A DNA stretch of 64,000 nt from Flavobacteriaceae bacterium (GCA_014075215.1 CP046177.1:3224501-3288500), one strand, 5' to 3'; shown: positions 8,713-18,977, counted from the first letter of the stretch. Translations and numbers: made by a program. The notes: generated from the sequence alone by a model not told the origin.

Positions 8713-8719
8713 TAGTGTA

Positions 8720-10000
8720 ATGCTTATCAATAGAATAAAAGAACCTGCTAAACTAGAACCTTATCTTATTAAAAACTATGCACAAATCTCTTTACTAGTT
8801 GCAGTAGGATCATGTGTTTATGGGATGATTATCCATTATTATAACGCAAACGCTGTTGAACCAAAATTCAGTAGAGAAATTTTTTCATTGATTTTCCTAA
8901 TATTAGCAGCACTTTATTTAACTAAAATAGAGAAAGTGCTAAAATACTATGAGCATTTTTTCTTTGGATTAATTTTCTTATTTATCCACTACCTTATCTA
9001 TATAAGTTATCTTAATAATTTTACCGTAGATTATTTATTAGGCACATATATAACCATATTTGGTTCTCTTTTGATGCTTAATTCCAGAATGTTGATAATT
9101 ATTTTTATTAGTTTGGAGTTTATCCATATTGTAGAAAAAGTATTCAGGTCAAATATGGATATAATATCTACAAGTGCAGTTATTACCTCTATGGGAACTA
9201 TCTTGCTATTTTCTTTCTTTATGCTAACCGCAAACTTAAGACAAAAGAAAAAGCTTAAAGATGTAAATAATGAATTGGAAGAAAAAGTAAGCTTGAGGAC
9301 TAAAGATTTGGAAAAAAGAGCTAATGAACTCCATGAAAAGAACGAAGATTTACGGGATTTTGTTTATGTAATTTCACATGATTTAAAACAGCCTCTAAAA
9401 AATATTGTTACGCTTTCCGACTGGTTAATTGAAGAAAATACGGGAACTATAAATGACAAATTAAAGTTAATAAAAACACAAGTATCTCAAATGTATCTAC
9501 TCATAGAAGGAATCCTGGATTATTCTTTACAAAACAAAGTATACGGAAAAATTACTATGGTAGATATAAACAAGTTGGTCAAAGAATTAATTACATTAAA
9601 TACGGCTAATTGTGTCATTACCATAAAGAATAAACTCCCTAAAATTCCTTTTAATAATTCTCAGATGATACAAGTATTTCAAAATTTGATACAAAATGCT
9701 ATAAAATATAATGATAAGAAAGATATACGCATCGCTATAGATTATCAGGAGCAAGAAGAAAATCATCTATTCTCGGTAGCTGATAACGGGATAGGGATTG
9801 AGAAAAAATACTATAACAAAATATTCGGATTATTTGAAAGGCTGGAAGTAAATTTTGACGAAAATTCTACAGGTATCGGATTGGCATTGGTAAAAAAAAT
9901 AATTACCAAAAACAATGGAAATATTTGGGTGGAAAGTGAATTGAAAGTAGGAACTACTTTTTTCTTTACTCTATCTAAAAATAATAATGTGAACGTGTGA
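8720..10000 (+). CDS. Membrane sensor histidine kinase
   Basis: About 426 residues from ATG 8720; an in-frame ATG at 8696 would overlap coaD by 17 bases. Around six hydrophobic segments fill residues 20-190, followed by a short coiled coil, a HisKA dimerisation domain with the phospho-accepting histidine in FVYVISHDLKQPLKN, and a HATPase_c domain (NLIQNAIKYND, VADNGIGIEKKYY, STGIGLALVKKI, GTTFFFTL). It phosphorylates itself in response to an unknown signal. No response regulator gene is adjacent, so it is an orphan here. The next gene starts with GTG overlapping its stop. Confidence 0.85.
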   Translation: MLINRIKEPAKLEPYLIKNYAQISLLVAVGSCVYGMIIHYYNANAVEPKFSREIFSLIFLILAALYLTKIEKVLKYYEHFFFGLIFLFIHYLIYISYLNNFTVDYLLGTYITIFGSLLMLNSRMLIIIFISLEFIHIVEKVFRSNMDIISTSAVITSMGTILLFSFFMLTANLRQKKKLKDVNNELEEKVSLRTKDLEKRANELHEKNEDLRDFVYVISHDLKQPLKNIVTLSDWLIEENTGTINDKLKLIKTQVSQMYLLIEGILDYSLQNKVYGKITMVDINKLVKELITLNTANCVITIKNKLPKIPFNNSQMIQVFQNLIQNAIKYNDKKDIRIAIDYQEQEENHLFSVADNGIGIEKKYYNKIFGLFERLEVNFDENSTGIGLALVKKIITKNNGNIWVESELKVGTTFFFTLSKNNNVNV

Positions 10001-11745
10001 AAAAAATAACTTTTTTTCTAATTCTTCTGAATCTCCTCTCCTGCGAGGAACCAAAGAAGGAAGAACAACATCATTTGATAACACCATTTGAAAAATCCAG
10101 CGGAACTGAAACCTCTGAATATAAAGACGTTATTTTATATTATACAAAGTTAGCCGATACGTATCGTGAAATTTCTTTATTTGAGATAGGGCAAACAGAT
10201 TCAGGAAAACCGCTGCATTTAGCGGTTTTTAATGCCGATGGCAAAATCAATTTAGGTGATTTTAAATCAACACAAAAAAATAAGTTATTAATAAATAATG
10301 GAATTCATCCGGGAGAGCCGGACGGTATAGATGCTTCTATGCTGATGCTGAGAGATATAGTACAAAATGATGTGCTGCAAAAGAAATATCAAAATACATT
10401 AATAGCGGTTATTCCGGTTTATAATATAGGAGGTGCTTTAAACAGAAATTCATATACAAGAGCAAATCAAAATGGCCCAAAAGCATATGGTTTTAGAGGC
10501 AATGCAAGAAACTTTGATTTGAATAGAGATTTCATCAAACAAGATACAAAAAACGCTGCTGCATTCGCAACTATTTTTCATACGATAAACCCGGATGTAT
10601 TTATTGATAATCACGTAAGTAATGGCGCAGATTACCAATATGCGATAAGCCATTTATTTACACAGCATAACAAGTTAGGAGGGAATTTGGGAGTGTTTTT
10701 GGAAACACAAATGCGGCCTGCCATGGAAGTGTCATTGGCTAAAAAAGGCATTTTAATTACACCCTATGTAAACGTATGGGGCAGTACCCCTGAAAAAGGA
10801 TTTTCGCAATTTTTCGACTCTCCAAGATATTCAACAGGATATACGGCATTGTTTAACACCTTAGGACTGATGGTAGAAACCCATATGCTAAAGCCTTATA
10901 AAATAAGAGTGGCACAAACGTATGAACTAATGCTTTCCGTATTGAACTTTACAGAAGAAAATTCAACAGCAATTAAAGAATTGAGAAGTAAAGCTACCCA
11001 AGAGATTTTAGCTAAAGAAACTTATCCGATTACCTACCAAACCGATAAAGAAAGCCCAACAATATTACAATTTAAAGGATATGAAGGTTCCTATATAAAT
11101 AGCGATGTAACTACTGGAAAACGATTGTTTTACGATAGGACCAAACCGTATACAAAACAGGTAAGCTACTATAACAACTTTACAGTTACTAAAGAAATAC
11201 GCATTCCAAAAGGATATATATTGCGACAAAGCTGGCATAGGATTATAAGTCGATTGGAAAATAATCAGATAACGTATACTCGTTTTAAAAAAGATACGAT
11301 TGTAGAAGTTGAAGTACAACATATAGCAGACTACAAAACCCGAACTAAGACATACGAAGGACATTATTTACATTACGATACTTCCGTAAGTACATCGAAT
11401 CAAAAGATACATTTTACAAAAGGAGATATCTACATTTCCACAAATCAAAAAGGAATCAGGTATCTTCTGGAAACTCTGGAAGCCTCAGCAACAGATTCTT
11501 TTTTTAACTGGAATTTTTTCGACACTGTTTTACAGCAAAAAGAAGGATATTCTTCTTATGTTTTTGAAGAGATTGCAGCGCAATTTTTAAAGGGGCACCC
11601 GAAAATAAAAAAACGTTTTGACAACAAGATAAAAACAGATATAAATTTTGCCGGAGACCCAAAAGCTCAGCTCAATTTTATTTACAAAAAAAGTCCGTAT
11701 TATGAAAAAGCTCATTTAATGTTGCCGGTTTTTAAAGTGTATTAG
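9997..11745 (+). CDS. M14-family zinc carboxypeptidase, lipoprotein
   Basis: 582 residues, starting at GTG 9997 and overlapping the kinase stop by four bases. The first 16 residues form a lipoprotein signal peptide with lipobox LLSC (C16). The M14 zinc site is visible: H104 and E107 in NNGIHPGEPDG, a later ligand in FIDNHVSNGADYQ, and a likely catalytic Glu in GLMVETHMLKPYK. Members remove C-terminal residues from peptides. A lipobox without a nearby acidic export signal leaves the side of the envelope open. The C-terminal 250 residues are not a domain I recognise. Confidence 0.85.
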   Translation: MKKITFFLILLNLLSCEEPKKEEQHHLITPFEKSSGTETSEYKDVILYYTKLADTYREISLFEIGQTDSGKPLHLAVFNADGKINLGDFKSTQKNKLLINNGIHPGEPDGIDASMLMLRDIVQNDVLQKKYQNTLIAVIPVYNIGGALNRNSYTRANQNGPKAYGFRGNARNFDLNRDFIKQDTKNAAAFATIFHTINPDVFIDNHVSNGADYQYAISHLFTQHNKLGGNLGVFLETQMRPAMEVSLAKKGILITPYVNVWGSTPEKGFSQFFDSPRYSTGYTALFNTLGLMVETHMLKPYKIRVAQTYELMLSVLNFTEENSTAIKELRSKATQEILAKETYPITYQTDKESPTILQFKGYEGSYINSDVTTGKRLFYDRTKPYTKQVSYYNNFTVTKEIRIPKGYILRQSWHRIISRLENNQITYTRFKKDTIVEVEVQHIADYKTRTKTYEGHYLHYDTSVSTSNQKIHFTKGDIYISTNQKGIRYLLETLEASATDSFFNWNFFDTVLQQKEGYSSYVFEEIAAQFLKGHPKIKKRFDNKIKTDINFAGDPKAQLNFIYKKSPYYEKAHLMLPVFKVY

Positions 11746-11764
11746 CTATTTAAAAAATGGTACA

Positions 11765-13537
11765 ATGAGAGTATTTTTTTTCTTACTAACGTTTTTGTGC
11801 TTCCTGAAAACAAATGCTCAGGATGTACAATTATTTAAGCAGTTTGGAGGTCGTATAGATTTTACCATGATAGGCAACACATTGAATACACAGGAAAACG
11901 GATTCTTTGCTCCATGTATTATCAATACACAATCCGATGCCACATTAGCATTGCAACCGAATGATACTATCAGAGCAGCTTATTTGTATTGGGCAGGTTC
12001 AGGTTCGGGCGACTTTCAGGTAAAGCTGAATGACAGTATTATTGACGCAACAAAAATCTTCAGAGATACATTAGAAACGTGGAATTTGGAATTTTTTTCT
12101 GCTTTTGCGGATGTAACCGAACAGATAAAAGCCGAGAGAAACACTACTTATACACTGTCGGAATTGGATTTAACTTCTGTAATTGCTAATTACTGTTTTA
12201 ACTCAACAAACTTTGGAGGGTGGGCAATTGTAATTATTTACGAAGAAGATAGCCTTTCTTTGAACCAAATAAATGTATATGACGGATTACAGCACGTACC
12301 ATCTGCGTTGTCAATTCAATTAGATAATTTGAATGTAATTGATAATGATGGTGCAAGAATCGGATTTGTCGCCTGGGAAGGAGATGCGGGTCTCAGCGTA
12401 AATGAATCTCTGTTAGTCAATGGAAACCTTATCTCCAATCCTCCGTTAAATCCGGTAACCAACGCTTTTAACGGAACCAATAGCTTTACAAATCAGAGTA
12501 ATTTGTTTAATATGGATATTGACTTTTATAATATTCAGAATAATATTGCTATTGGAGATAATTCGGCAACAGTAAGCCTCACGTCCGGGCAAGATTTTGT
12601 AATGATTAATACCATCATCACAAAACTAAACAGTCAATTACCGGATGCAACGGTAGACATTAATAATGTGGCGGTTACTAACTGCAACGAACGAATGGTT
12701 ACGGTTGATTTTACGGTACATAACCGAAATAGTACGGCTGCTTTACCTCCCGGGACTGAAATTTCAGTCTATATAAATGATACACTTGCGGAAATCTTAG
12801 CTACCCAAAATGAAATACTCATTAATGGCTCGGAAAATAATACACTGATACTGACAATTCCGGAAAATGTACTACCGGATTTTGAGATTAGGATGGTGGT
12901 TGATGAACAAGACCTGATTTTAGAACTTGATGAAGACAACAATTCGGATATTTTTAATATCAATTACCCTCCCGCTCCGGATATAGTAGAACTCGAATTA
13001 CTAACCGTCTGCAATAAAGGTTTTGAGACAGGTGATTTTGACTTGACTGCAATTACAAATTTTTTAAATCAGAATTATCCGAGTAATACCGTATTTAAGT
13101 GGTATCCTACAGAAGAAGATTTGATAAATGATACTAATGAAATTAATGCATCATTTATCTACAATAACACTGCTAATCCGCAAAGATTGTTTATAAAAAC
13201 AGAAAATGGCACTACCGGATGCTTTAGCACCAATACCATACTGTTACAGATAGAAAATTGCCCACCTATGGTATATAATCTTTTTTCACCTAACGGAGAT
13301 GGTATCAACGAAGAATTTACCATAGAAGGACTTAAAAATATTTTTACCCGATATCAATTATTAATTTATAACAGATATGGGTCGTTGGTATATAAAGGGA
13401 ATAACAATACACCAAATTGGAAAGGAACCCATTTGAATACAGGTAAAGAACTCCCGGTAGGGACTTATTTTTATACACTCAACTTAAATGATAGCACATA
13501 TAAACCAATTACCGGTTGGGTGTATTTGAATAGGTAA
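11765..13537 (+). CDS. Secreted protein with T9SS type B (gliding-motility-type) sorting domain
   Basis: 590 residues with a signal peptide (MRVFFFLLTFLCFLKTNAQ). The middle contains a region starting VQLFKQFGGRIDFTMIGNTL, also seen in large surface proteins of this phylum, and a CARDB-like repeat (VDFTVHNRNSTAALPPGTEISVYI) near residues 310-390. The last 90 residues, VYNLFSPNGDGINEEFTIEG through ITGWVYLNR, are a classic CHU_C/type B sorting domain. It should be exported by Sec, then by the type IX secretion system, and attached to or released from the cell surface. The substrate or role is unknown. Confidence 0.85.
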   Translation: MRVFFFLLTFLCFLKTNAQDVQLFKQFGGRIDFTMIGNTLNTQENGFFAPCIINTQSDATLALQPNDTIRAAYLYWAGSGSGDFQVKLNDSIIDATKIFRDTLETWNLEFFSAFADVTEQIKAERNTTYTLSELDLTSVIANYCFNSTNFGGWAIVIIYEEDSLSLNQINVYDGLQHVPSALSIQLDNLNVIDNDGARIGFVAWEGDAGLSVNESLLVNGNLISNPPLNPVTNAFNGTNSFTNQSNLFNMDIDFYNIQNNIAIGDNSATVSLTSGQDFVMINTIITKLNSQLPDATVDINNVAVTNCNERMVTVDFTVHNRNSTAALPPGTEISVYINDTLAEILATQNEILINGSENNTLILTIPENVLPDFEIRMVVDEQDLILELDEDNNSDIFNINYPPAPDIVELELLTVCNKGFETGDFDLTAITNFLNQNYPSNTVFKWYPTEEDLINDTNEINASFIYNNTANPQRLFIKTENGTTGCFSTNTILLQIENCPPMVYNLFSPNGDGINEEFTIEGLKNIFTRYQLLIYNRYGSLVYKGNNNTPNWKGTHLNTGKELPVGTYFYTLNLNDSTYKPITGWVYLNR

Positions 13538-13590
13538 AAAGAATCCTTTGTATGGTTTTAATAACTTTAAGCATCTAAAATTATTTTTTT

Positions 13591-14055
13591 ATGCAAACAC
13601 TTTTAATTAATGGAAAATCGTATGAAGTAGATGTTCCGAGTACTCATATGCCCCTGTTATGGGCTCTTAGGGATTTAGTAGGGCTTACCGGAACTAAATT
13701 TGGTTGTGGAGTTGCACAGTGCGGTGCTTGTTCGGTTATGGTAGATGGCATATTGGTAAAGTCCTGTAGTATGCCTTTGAGTTTTGCCATAGGAAAAGAA
13801 GTCATGACGATTGAGCATACAACGCCTACGATGGCTCTTGTACGTCAGGCGTGGAAAGAGCTAAATGTACCACAATGTGGTTACTGCCAGCCCGGGCAAA
13901 TTATGGCAGCTACTGCATTATTGGATGCAAACGAAAGTCCTTCAGATGAGGATATTGATGTAGTTATGAGTGGGAACATTTGTAGATGTGGAACGTATAT
14001 ACGTATCAAAAAAGCAATTCATGAAGCAGTAAAACTCAGAAAGCAAACACAATGA
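13591..14055 (+). CDS. (2Fe-2S) subunit of an aldehyde/isoquinoline-type molybdenum hydroxylase
   Basis: 154 residues. The N-terminal plant-type ferredoxin cluster is C39, C44, C47 and C59 (FGCGVAQCGACSVMV...KSC), and the second cluster motif is CGYCQPGQ plus CRCGTY in the C-terminal half. This is the small electron-transfer subunit of IorAB-type enzymes. Its stop overlaps the start of the large subunit by four bases, which indicates translational coupling. The physiological substrate cannot be read from the sequence. Confidence 0.92.
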   Translation: MQTLLINGKSYEVDVPSTHMPLLWALRDLVGLTGTKFGCGVAQCGACSVMVDGILVKSCSMPLSFAIGKEVMTIEHTTPTMALVRQAWKELNVPQCGYCQPGQIMAATALLDANESPSDEDIDVVMSGNICRCGTYIRIKKAIHEAVKLRKQTQ

Positions 14056-16241
14056 AAAGAGCTATCAGCAGGAGAAATTTTATTAAAATGTTTGGGTTGG
14101 CATCGGGAGGTATATGGCTAGGCTGTAATTTTTCCGAAGGAACTGTAATAAATGTCTTAGAAGATGGTGTTTCTTTTGTGCCTAATCTGTTTGTACAACT
14201 TCAAAAAGACGGAACGTTGACAATAGTGGTTACCCGTTCTGAAATGGGACAGGGGATCAGGACCTCTATGGCATCTGCCATTGCAGATGAACTGGAAGCG
14301 GATTGGAAATATGTGTCAATTAAACAAGCAACAGGCGATGCAAAATTTGGAGACCAAAATACGGATGGTTCCCGAAGTATAAGAACACTGCTGACTCCCA
14401 TGCGAAAAATGGGAGCAATGGCTAAAGAAATGCTCCTTTCAGCCGCAGCAAAAAAATGGAAGATAGCAACTGCGGATTGTAAAGCCGAAAATCATTTTGT
14501 AATAAATAAAGTTACCCATGAGAAGCTATTTTATGGTGATCTGGTGGAAGCTGCCAGAGATATCGAAGTCAATGTTGAAAATGTCAAGTTAAAAGATAAA
14601 AAGGATTTCAAATATATAGGAAAAGCGTTGAAAAGCTTTGATATTGATGATTTCATTCGTGGAAAAGCTGTTTATGGAATGGATATCCGGTTACCCGGCA
14701 TGAAATATGCAGCTATTGCACGCTGCCCTGTTACTTTTGGAACCGTAAAAACCTTTGACGAAAAAGATGCCCTGGCAATTAAAGGAGTAGAAGATGTAGT
14801 AGTACTGGAAAAAAGCAGTGGCCCATTTGGCGTTTTAGGAGGAGTTGCCGTAGTGGCCTCCAATACCTGGTCTGCTTTTCAAGGAAAAAACAATATAAAG
14901 GTGGAGTGGAATTTAGGAAAAAACAGCTCCTATGATACTACAAGATTCAGGAAAAAGATAATCGAGAGAGTTCATCGTCCGGCAAAAGTAACCCCCGGCT
15001 CAACAGGTAACGTATTCAACGCTTTTTCCGATGCCGAAAATGTAATAGAAGCTACCTATGTAATACCTCATTTGGTACATACTCCTATGGAAGTCCCAAA
15101 TGCGACAGCTCATGTAAAAGACGGGACATGTGAAGTTTGGGCACCTACTCAAGACCCGCAAACTGCCAGAACGGAAATAGCTGCTAATTTGGGAATCGAT
15201 AAAAAAGATGTTACGGTTAATGTTACTTTTCTGGGAGGCGGATTCGGAAGAAAATCGAAACCGGATTATGTGGTGGAGGCAGCCATTTTATCGCAAAAAA
15301 CAAATACTCCGATCCAGGTAATCTGGTCTAGAGAAGACGATATAAAGCACAGTTATTATCACGCCATAAGTGCACAATATCTAAAAGGTTCCATTGATAA
15401 GAACGGAAACGTTTCCGGGTGGTTACACAGAACTGCTTTTCCGTCTATTGTCTCTACATTTAAACCATTGTCTGATTATGCGTCCGGTTTTGAATTGGCC
15501 CAAGGATTTAACAACAACCCTTTTCAAATTCCTAACGTACGGCTGGAAAATGCAAAAGCAGAAGCACATGTCCGGATAGGGTGGATGCGCTCTGTGTGTA
15601 ATATTCATCATAGTTTTGGTGTAAACTCTTTTGCCGATGAATTGGCTGTAGCAGCAAAAAAAGACCCGATGCAATTCAAACTTGATTTGATTGGAAAAAA
15701 CAGAATTATAAAAGGCAGGAGTCAGTATCCGTTTAATTCGGCCCGGTTAAAAAATGTGATCAACGAAGTAAAAAGAATGTCGAACTGGAGCAAAGCATTA
15801 CCGGAAAACTATGGAATGGGGGTAGCATTTCATTATAGTTTTTACAGCTATGTGGCTACTGTTGCAGAAGTGTCAGTTATTCATAATAAATTAAAAATTC
15901 ATCATATATATTCGGTGCTGGACTGTGGGTTGTACGTAAATAAAGATTCAGTAATAAATCAAATGGAAGGTGCTGCCGTATTTGGAATGTCTATCGTTAT
16001 GTACGGAAAAATCACTGCAAAAGATGGTGCGATTGAACAAAACAATTTCTTCGATTATCAAATGGCACGGATGGAAGATGTTCCTAAAATGGAAATTGTC
16101 ATTATCGGAAATGATGAAACACCCACCGGAGTGGGAGAGCCCGGCGTACCGCCTATTGCTCCGGCAATAACCAATGCCATTTTTGCCGCAACGGGAAAAC
16201 GTATCAGAAGCTTACCTCTGTCAGATCATGGGCTGGTTTAA
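14052..16241 (+). CDS. Molybdopterin-binding large subunit, IorB-like xanthine dehydrogenase family
   Basis: 729 residues. A twin-arginine signal starts the protein (SRRNFIKMFGLASGGIWLGC), so the folded cofactor-loaded heterodimer is probably exported by Tat; the trailing Cys could be a lipidation site. Molybdopterin-binding motifs typical of the family follow: RSEMGQGIRTSM, FLGGGFGRKSKPDY, an arginine-containing RIGWMRSV loop, and the C-terminal GVGEPGVPPIAPAITNAI with the conserved catalytic glutamate. It hydroxylates aldehydes or N-heterocycles in characterised relatives. No dedicated cytochrome or XdhC-type maturation gene is adjacent. Confidence 0.9.
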   Translation: MKRAISRRNFIKMFGLASGGIWLGCNFSEGTVINVLEDGVSFVPNLFVQLQKDGTLTIVVTRSEMGQGIRTSMASAIADELEADWKYVSIKQATGDAKFGDQNTDGSRSIRTLLTPMRKMGAMAKEMLLSAAAKKWKIATADCKAENHFVINKVTHEKLFYGDLVEAARDIEVNVENVKLKDKKDFKYIGKALKSFDIDDFIRGKAVYGMDIRLPGMKYAAIARCPVTFGTVKTFDEKDALAIKGVEDVVVLEKSSGPFGVLGGVAVVASNTWSAFQGKNNIKVEWNLGKNSSYDTTRFRKKIIERVHRPAKVTPGSTGNVFNAFSDAENVIEATYVIPHLVHTPMEVPNATAHVKDGTCEVWAPTQDPQTARTEIAANLGIDKKDVTVNVTFLGGGFGRKSKPDYVVEAAILSQKTNTPIQVIWSREDDIKHSYYHAISAQYLKGSIDKNGNVSGWLHRTAFPSIVSTFKPLSDYASGFELAQGFNNNPFQIPNVRLENAKAEAHVRIGWMRSVCNIHHSFGVNSFADELAVAAKKDPMQFKLDLIGKNRIIKGRSQYPFNSARLKNVINEVKRMSNWSKALPENYGMGVAFHYSFYSYVATVAEVSVIHNKLKIHHIYSVLDCGLYVNKDSVINQMEGAAVFGMSIVMYGKITAKDGAIEQNNFFDYQMARMEDVPKMEIVIIGNDETPTGVGEPGVPPIAPAITNAIFAATGKRIRSLPLSDHGLV

Positions 16242-16274
16242 TCCGTATTCTGAAAAGGTTTTTATAAATTTTAC

Positions 16275-16604
16275 CTAAATACATGACAAAAATTTTGTCA
16301 AGTTAATATTGTTTTGATTTACATGGTTTAACAGCACAGAAGCGATATAATCCAGTCCATATTTAAAAATACTTTTGGCCATTCTTCCGTGTTTTTTTAT
16401 TTTGATAGGGTTTAGTTGATGTAAATATATACCTACTTTATAACAGCACACAAAAGCGATCATCACAAGTAGAACAAGTTTTTCAATACGCTTTATGTCT
16501 TGTAAATGTGTATTTTCAATATCAAAGCCACTTGATTTGATAGCTTTAAAACACCTTTCTATCAGCCATCTTTCTTTGTACTGAGGTTGAAGTAATAGAT
16601 TCAA
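16275..16604 (-). pseudogene. IS4-family transposase, C-terminal fragment with one IS end
   Basis: The last roughly 100 codons of the same transposase found complete at 50505-51519: YKERWLIERCFKAIK (the IS4 YREK signature), then SGFDIENTHLQDIKRIEKLV and KKHGRMAKSIFKYG. As in the full copy, the stop codon TAG is formed by the terminal bases of the element, and the end CTAAATACATGACAAAAA matches the left end at 50505. Homology stops abruptly upstream of YKERW near 16583. This is a one-ended remnant marking the edge of the rearranged region. Confidence 0.85.
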
Positions 16605-16782
16605 TATCGAAAATTTAAATGCAGATTCTTCACGAAAATACAGATTCTTCTCAGAAATTAATAATGAACTACCTCTGACTTTTTATTTTTAACTCAAAAT
16701 GAGGTGAAATGTACTCAAAAAGAGTAAACTGGAGATGCCAACGATACTTCTCGATATGTTTTACATCCAAAAACTTTCTGGT
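16605..16782. other. Junction sequence between IS4 remnant and next fragment
   Basis: About 180 bases with no gene. A direct repeat of CAGATTCTTC is present near 16622-16650. It probably represents recombination debris plus the 3' untranslated part of the fragment on the minus strand. Confidence 0.35.
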
Positions 16783-17458
16783 TTACCTTATTCTGATCAG
16801 GTCGGTAGGTGCTGTGCTTCCTCCACTACCACCGTATATGACTTCAAATAACCGGTATTTCCAGTCACTACAACCACACTCGCTAATTGCTTTAACGCCA
16901 ATATTCAATTGCCCGCTATAATATGGCTTCACATCTTTGTAAGCAGTATCGTTAAAACTTCTAACCTGGCTATTTGGTATTTGCCATTCAAAAGTAAGAT
17001 TAAAAGGTTGGTTTATGTTATACATCAATGTTGAATAAGTAGCTTTTAACTTTGTCCATCGACCAGAATAAAAATTATAAGATCCTATTTTTTGAATACT
17101 TACTTTATCACTATTTGGTAAACCAACCCAAACTCCTGTTGTTTTTTCTATGTTTGCTTCAGGAATACGAACACTAACAAAGCCTGCATTTTCTATATAA
17201 CCAAACTTAGGAGCAACGGTAATTGTGTTATAATTTTGCGAAATTATTTCTATGTTAGAAGATACTGTCCAATTAATTGCACCAATACAAAATAAAGGAA
17301 CATCTATACTATAGGTATTTGTTTTATTACTACATACGGTTGCATCTCCAATCAATTCAGTACCAGGCAAAGATACTGATGACTGTTGTGGATTTCCCAT
17401 AATTTCTGCTGTTAACCAGCTAACATTTTCGTTGGTTAAATATATATGCTCTTCATTT
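16783..17458 (-). pseudogene. C-terminal fragment of a secreted PKD/Ig-like protein
   Basis: The longest ATG frame is 17400-16783 (205 residues), but the open frame continues upstream without a start to about 17458, where the coupling-protein fragment begins on the other strand. The sequence (CSNKTNTYSIDVPLFCIGAINWTVSSNIEI, ITVAPKFGYIENAGFVSVRIPEA, then CGCSDWKYRLFEVIYGG) looks like extracellular beta-sandwich domains common in Bacteroidota surface proteins. It lacks a signal peptide because its 5' end is missing. I do not recognise the parent gene. Confidence 0.55.
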
Positions 17459-17462
17459 TCTT

Positions 17463-17993
17463 ATGGAAACTCCCAAATCGTATCAAAAGGACGTCTACGT
17501 GCTTTTAGATGAGGGAGGGAACTTGACACTACCCTCATTCGATACATGGATTACTGTTCTTAGAAAAAGGCGCGTCTCTCTAACGCTAATCTGCCAATCT
17601 CTCTCACAGATCGAGGCTCGATACGGCAGAGAAAAAGGGGTAACCATTATCAGTAATTTATGCAATCAGATCTATGCCCCTGGTATGCCACTCTCCACAG
17701 CACAGATGCTGGAAAAACTTTTGGGAACAACCACGGTAGCCTACCGTCAGCCGTCGAGAGATAACTGGGAGTTTCAAGAGAAAAACAGACAGTACACCGC
17801 TAGGAATCTCTTTACTGCTGATGAGCTTCGAAGGCTTGAACACCCTTTATTTATTACAGGCAATCAAAGAGCAACACTGCTTAAAAATATAAAGCCGTAT
17901 TACAAGGATTTTTGGCTAAAAAGAAGGGCGAGAATGAGCATGCCTGATCTGGAATTTGCTTCACTTTCACCCTGTGAGTTTTTGGAGGTATAA
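17463..17993 (+). pseudogene. TraG/VirD4-type conjugation coupling protein, C-terminal fragment
   Basis: The sequence from YVLLDEGGNLTLPSFDTWITVLRKRR through LICQSLSQIEARYG is the Walker B region and following helices of a type IV coupling ATPase; GNQRATLLKNIKPYY near the end is also typical. The Walker A half and membrane anchor, normally several hundred residues, are absent. The ATG at 17463 merely follows the breakpoint shared with the minus-strand fragment. This is evidence that a conjugative element once lay here. The fragment cannot drive transfer. Confidence 0.72.
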
Positions 17994-18034
17994 TCCATTT
18001 TTAAAATACCGATTCTATATATCAGCGTATGATC

Positions 18035-18059
18035 AAAACACAGTCCTCTGTGTTTTTTT
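18035..18059 (+). terminator. Rho-independent terminator after the coupling-protein fragment
   Basis: Stem AAAACACAG (18035-18043) and CTGTGTTTT (18048-18056) with loop TCCT, followed by more T. It lies 42 bases past the coupling-protein stop on the plus strand, and its opposite strand would also end transcripts of the facing gene. Confidence 0.7.
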
Positions 18060-18120
18060 AATAAAAAAAATCCGCCCACAACAAAATCGCTGTAGACGGA
18101 AAAGTAAAGCTGGGAAAACA

Positions 18121-18513
18121 TTAAGCCTCGCCATCAAAAGAAAAGCTCAGGATATCGTTTTCCACACTCTCACGATAGGACTTCATTTCCGATTGTATCA
18201 CTTGCACCAGTTTTTTCAAAATACTGGTATTGGTAATACGCATCTTCTCATCATGTCCTGAAAAGAAAATAACATACTCCTGTGAGCCATCGGCTTCTAT
18301 CAGGAACGTTTTCATGTCGTTTTCTTTGGTCTTTACCGCAGAGTATTTTTGTACAAGAATGCGTAAATGCTCCAATCGGGAGATACGCTCTTGCACGGTA
18401 AAATCGGTGGGAAGCCTTTTGTTAAGAGCTTCCGACTTTTTTGCAACATTTGTTGCTCCTTTTTGAGTAGCCACTCCATTTTTTGGGGCTACTGTTTTTG
18501 TTTGTGTTGCCAT
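18121..18513 (-). CDS. Unknown protein of the mobile-element region
   Basis: 131 residues from ATG 18513 (MATQTKTVAPKNG); an upstream in-frame ATG at 18555 would add 14 residues. The N-terminal third is Lys/Ala/Thr-rich and probably disordered. Residues 40-131 are charged, with KRLPTDFTVQERISRLEHLRILVQKYS and two predicted helices at the end. No family is recognised. It faces the coupling-protein fragment and probably belongs to the same decayed conjugative element. Confidence 0.6.
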   Translation of the reverse strand: MATQTKTVAPKNGVATQKGATNVAKKSEALNKRLPTDFTVQERISRLEHLRILVQKYSAVKTKENDMKTFLIEADGSQEYVIFFSGHDEKMRITNTSILKKLVQVIQSEMKSYRESVENDILSFSFDGEA

Positions 18514-18977
18514 GACTGACGTTTTTTTGTTTTGTGAAACATTAAATACCTCCAAGGGCGTTTCTTAGAATGATTTTGATTCCAAAAAAACCTGTTGAAG
18601 TGAAAAACAGGCTATCATAAAACCATGTTTTTTACAAGGGGCAAATCTGAGTTTCACCACTATTTAATAGGGATTTCATAAAAGTTTAAAGTTGTTTTTT
18701 AAAGGAATCCATGCTAGTATGGATTCTTGCGTGAAAAAATATTCACGCATTTTTTATGGCTTCCATAGCTTCGATGGGAGGCGTATTTCTTAACCCCTTT
18801 TTTATGAAACACCACCCGTTATATTCCCACAGTGAACGTGGGAATTTGCTTATTTTAGGGTGTACATTTCCCTTTTGATAATTGCTGTTTTAGTACTTTC
18901 TACAATCGGCAATCTCGAAGATGTCAAAGAATAAATAAAAAGTTCACATCTTTTATTTCTCTTAACCCATCTGCCCT
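18514..18977. other. Hairpin-rich noncoding region
   Basis: About 460 bases without a gene but with at least three perfect hairpins: GAATCCAT/ATGGATTC (18705-18726), GCGTGAA/TTCACGC followed by TTTTTT (18729-18755, a plus-strand terminator-like structure) and TTCCCAC/GTGGGAA (18824-18844). It may hold a small RNA, an attenuator or the control region of the genes downstream. Confidence 0.45.
18729..18755 (+). terminator. Terminator-like hairpin
   Basis: Stem GCGTGAA (18729-18735) with TTCACGC (18742-18748) and a following ATTTTTT tract. It lies upstream of the 18978 gene and directly after another hairpin, so it could end a short transcript starting further left. Confidence 0.5.

Noticed and set aside
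16709..16921. 70-codon plus-strand open frame over the surface-protein fragment
   Set aside because: It is the antisense of a better supported minus-strand coding fragment.
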